The notes beneath the pieces are model-generated. The model was not told where the DNA came from. It did not search any database and saw only the letters and a program-made list of their open reading frames with translations. A DNA stretch of 64,000 nt from CAWINY01 sp963837635 (lineage in GTDB: Bacteria; Acidobacteriota; Terriglobia; Terriglobales; Acidobacteriaceae): positions 620,001 to 684,000 of the forward strand of contig CAWINY010000003.1 in assembly GCA_963837635.1 (NCBI GenBank), in the 5' to 3' direction. A program made the position numbers and the translations under genes. Position 1 is the first letter of the stretch. Every line of letters begins with the position of its first letter. Positions 63,864 through 64,000 of this stretch are shown here, in pieces.

Positions 63864-64000
63864 ATGATCAACACACTGGAATGGACCGACGCCGGGGTAA
63901 GCTTTATCGATCAGCGGAAGCTGCCCACCGAAGAAACCTACGTCCTCTGCAAGAGCCACGAGGAAGTCACCGCCGTGATCCGCGACATGGTTGTGCGCGG
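63864..64000 (+). CDS. mtnA: S-methyl-5-thioribose-1-phosphate isomerase, N-terminal fragment
   Basis: The reading MINTLEWTDAGVSFIDQRKL, PTEETYVLCKSHEEVTAVIR and DMVVRG is the start of MtnA, of the methionine salvage pathway. The gene runs off the end of the window, so the catalytic part is not visible. The ribosome-binding site AAAGGGATC is 7 bases upstream. Paralogues (eIF-2B-like) share this N-terminus, so the assignment is likely but not certain. Confidence 0.85.
   Translation, partial: MINTLEWTDAGVSFIDQRKLPTEETYVLCKSHEEVTAVIRDMVVR

Overview
The window is the replication-origin neighbourhood of a GC-rich, Gram-negative chromosome, most likely a member of the Acidobacteriota (inferred from gene content and style: TonB/ExbBD with a TPR lipoprotein, many LAGC-type lipoproteins, MxKDx repeat protein, FecR and PilZ proteins; no rRNA gene is present to confirm it). 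It carries dnaA-dnaN on the minus strand, gyrB divergent on the plus strand, and, 20 kb further on, mnmG-rsmG-parA-parB with three parS sites.

Layout. 1-6.1 kb: end of a frameshifted outer-membrane receptor, bacterioferritin, an atypical response regulator, a PilZ protein, and the TldE/TldD pair, both broken by frameshifts. 6.1-13.1 kb is an accessory strip: a CAT-anticodon tRNA with a degenerate copy of its 3' half downstream, an exported redox trio (thioredoxin-like, molybdopterin enzyme, cytochrome b), a Met/His repeat protein, an IS110-type transposase wreck, a PAP2 phosphatase and a VapBC module. 13.1-19.6 kb: dnaN, dnaA, gyrB and the probable origin. 19.6-25.5 kb: exported proteins, argJ, a second toxin-antitoxin pair with a perfect palindromic operator. 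25.6-29.4 kb: TonB-ExbB-ExbD-ExbD-TPR operon. 29.8-34.8 kb: tgt-yajC-secD-secF. 35-43 kb: sodC, mnmG, rsmG, parS sites, parA, parB. 43-50 kb: cysS, a FecR protein, hemE-hemH-hemG. 50-64 kb: a gluQ relic, a toxin-antitoxin pair with a frameshifted toxin, sucA, manA, an aminotransferase, coaD, uvrA, a CPBP protease, pyrE and the start of mtnA.

The most unusual feature is a dense population of short interspersed palindromic repeats of several families, frequently nested inside one another and usually placed in gaps between genes. In two essential-type genes they lie inside the reading frame without breaking it: tgt carries about 80 extra residues and mnmG two blocks of about 30 and 58 residues, all made of the same repeat families seen between genes. 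This resembles the Rickettsia palindromic elements in behaviour, though the sequences are different. A relic of gluQ, whose enzyme acts on the queuosine made by Tgt, lies 16 kb from tgt.

Several otherwise intact-looking genes have single-base frameshifts (TonB receptor, tldE, tldD twice, parB, a ParE toxin). Some may be assembly errors; this cannot be settled from the sequence alone.
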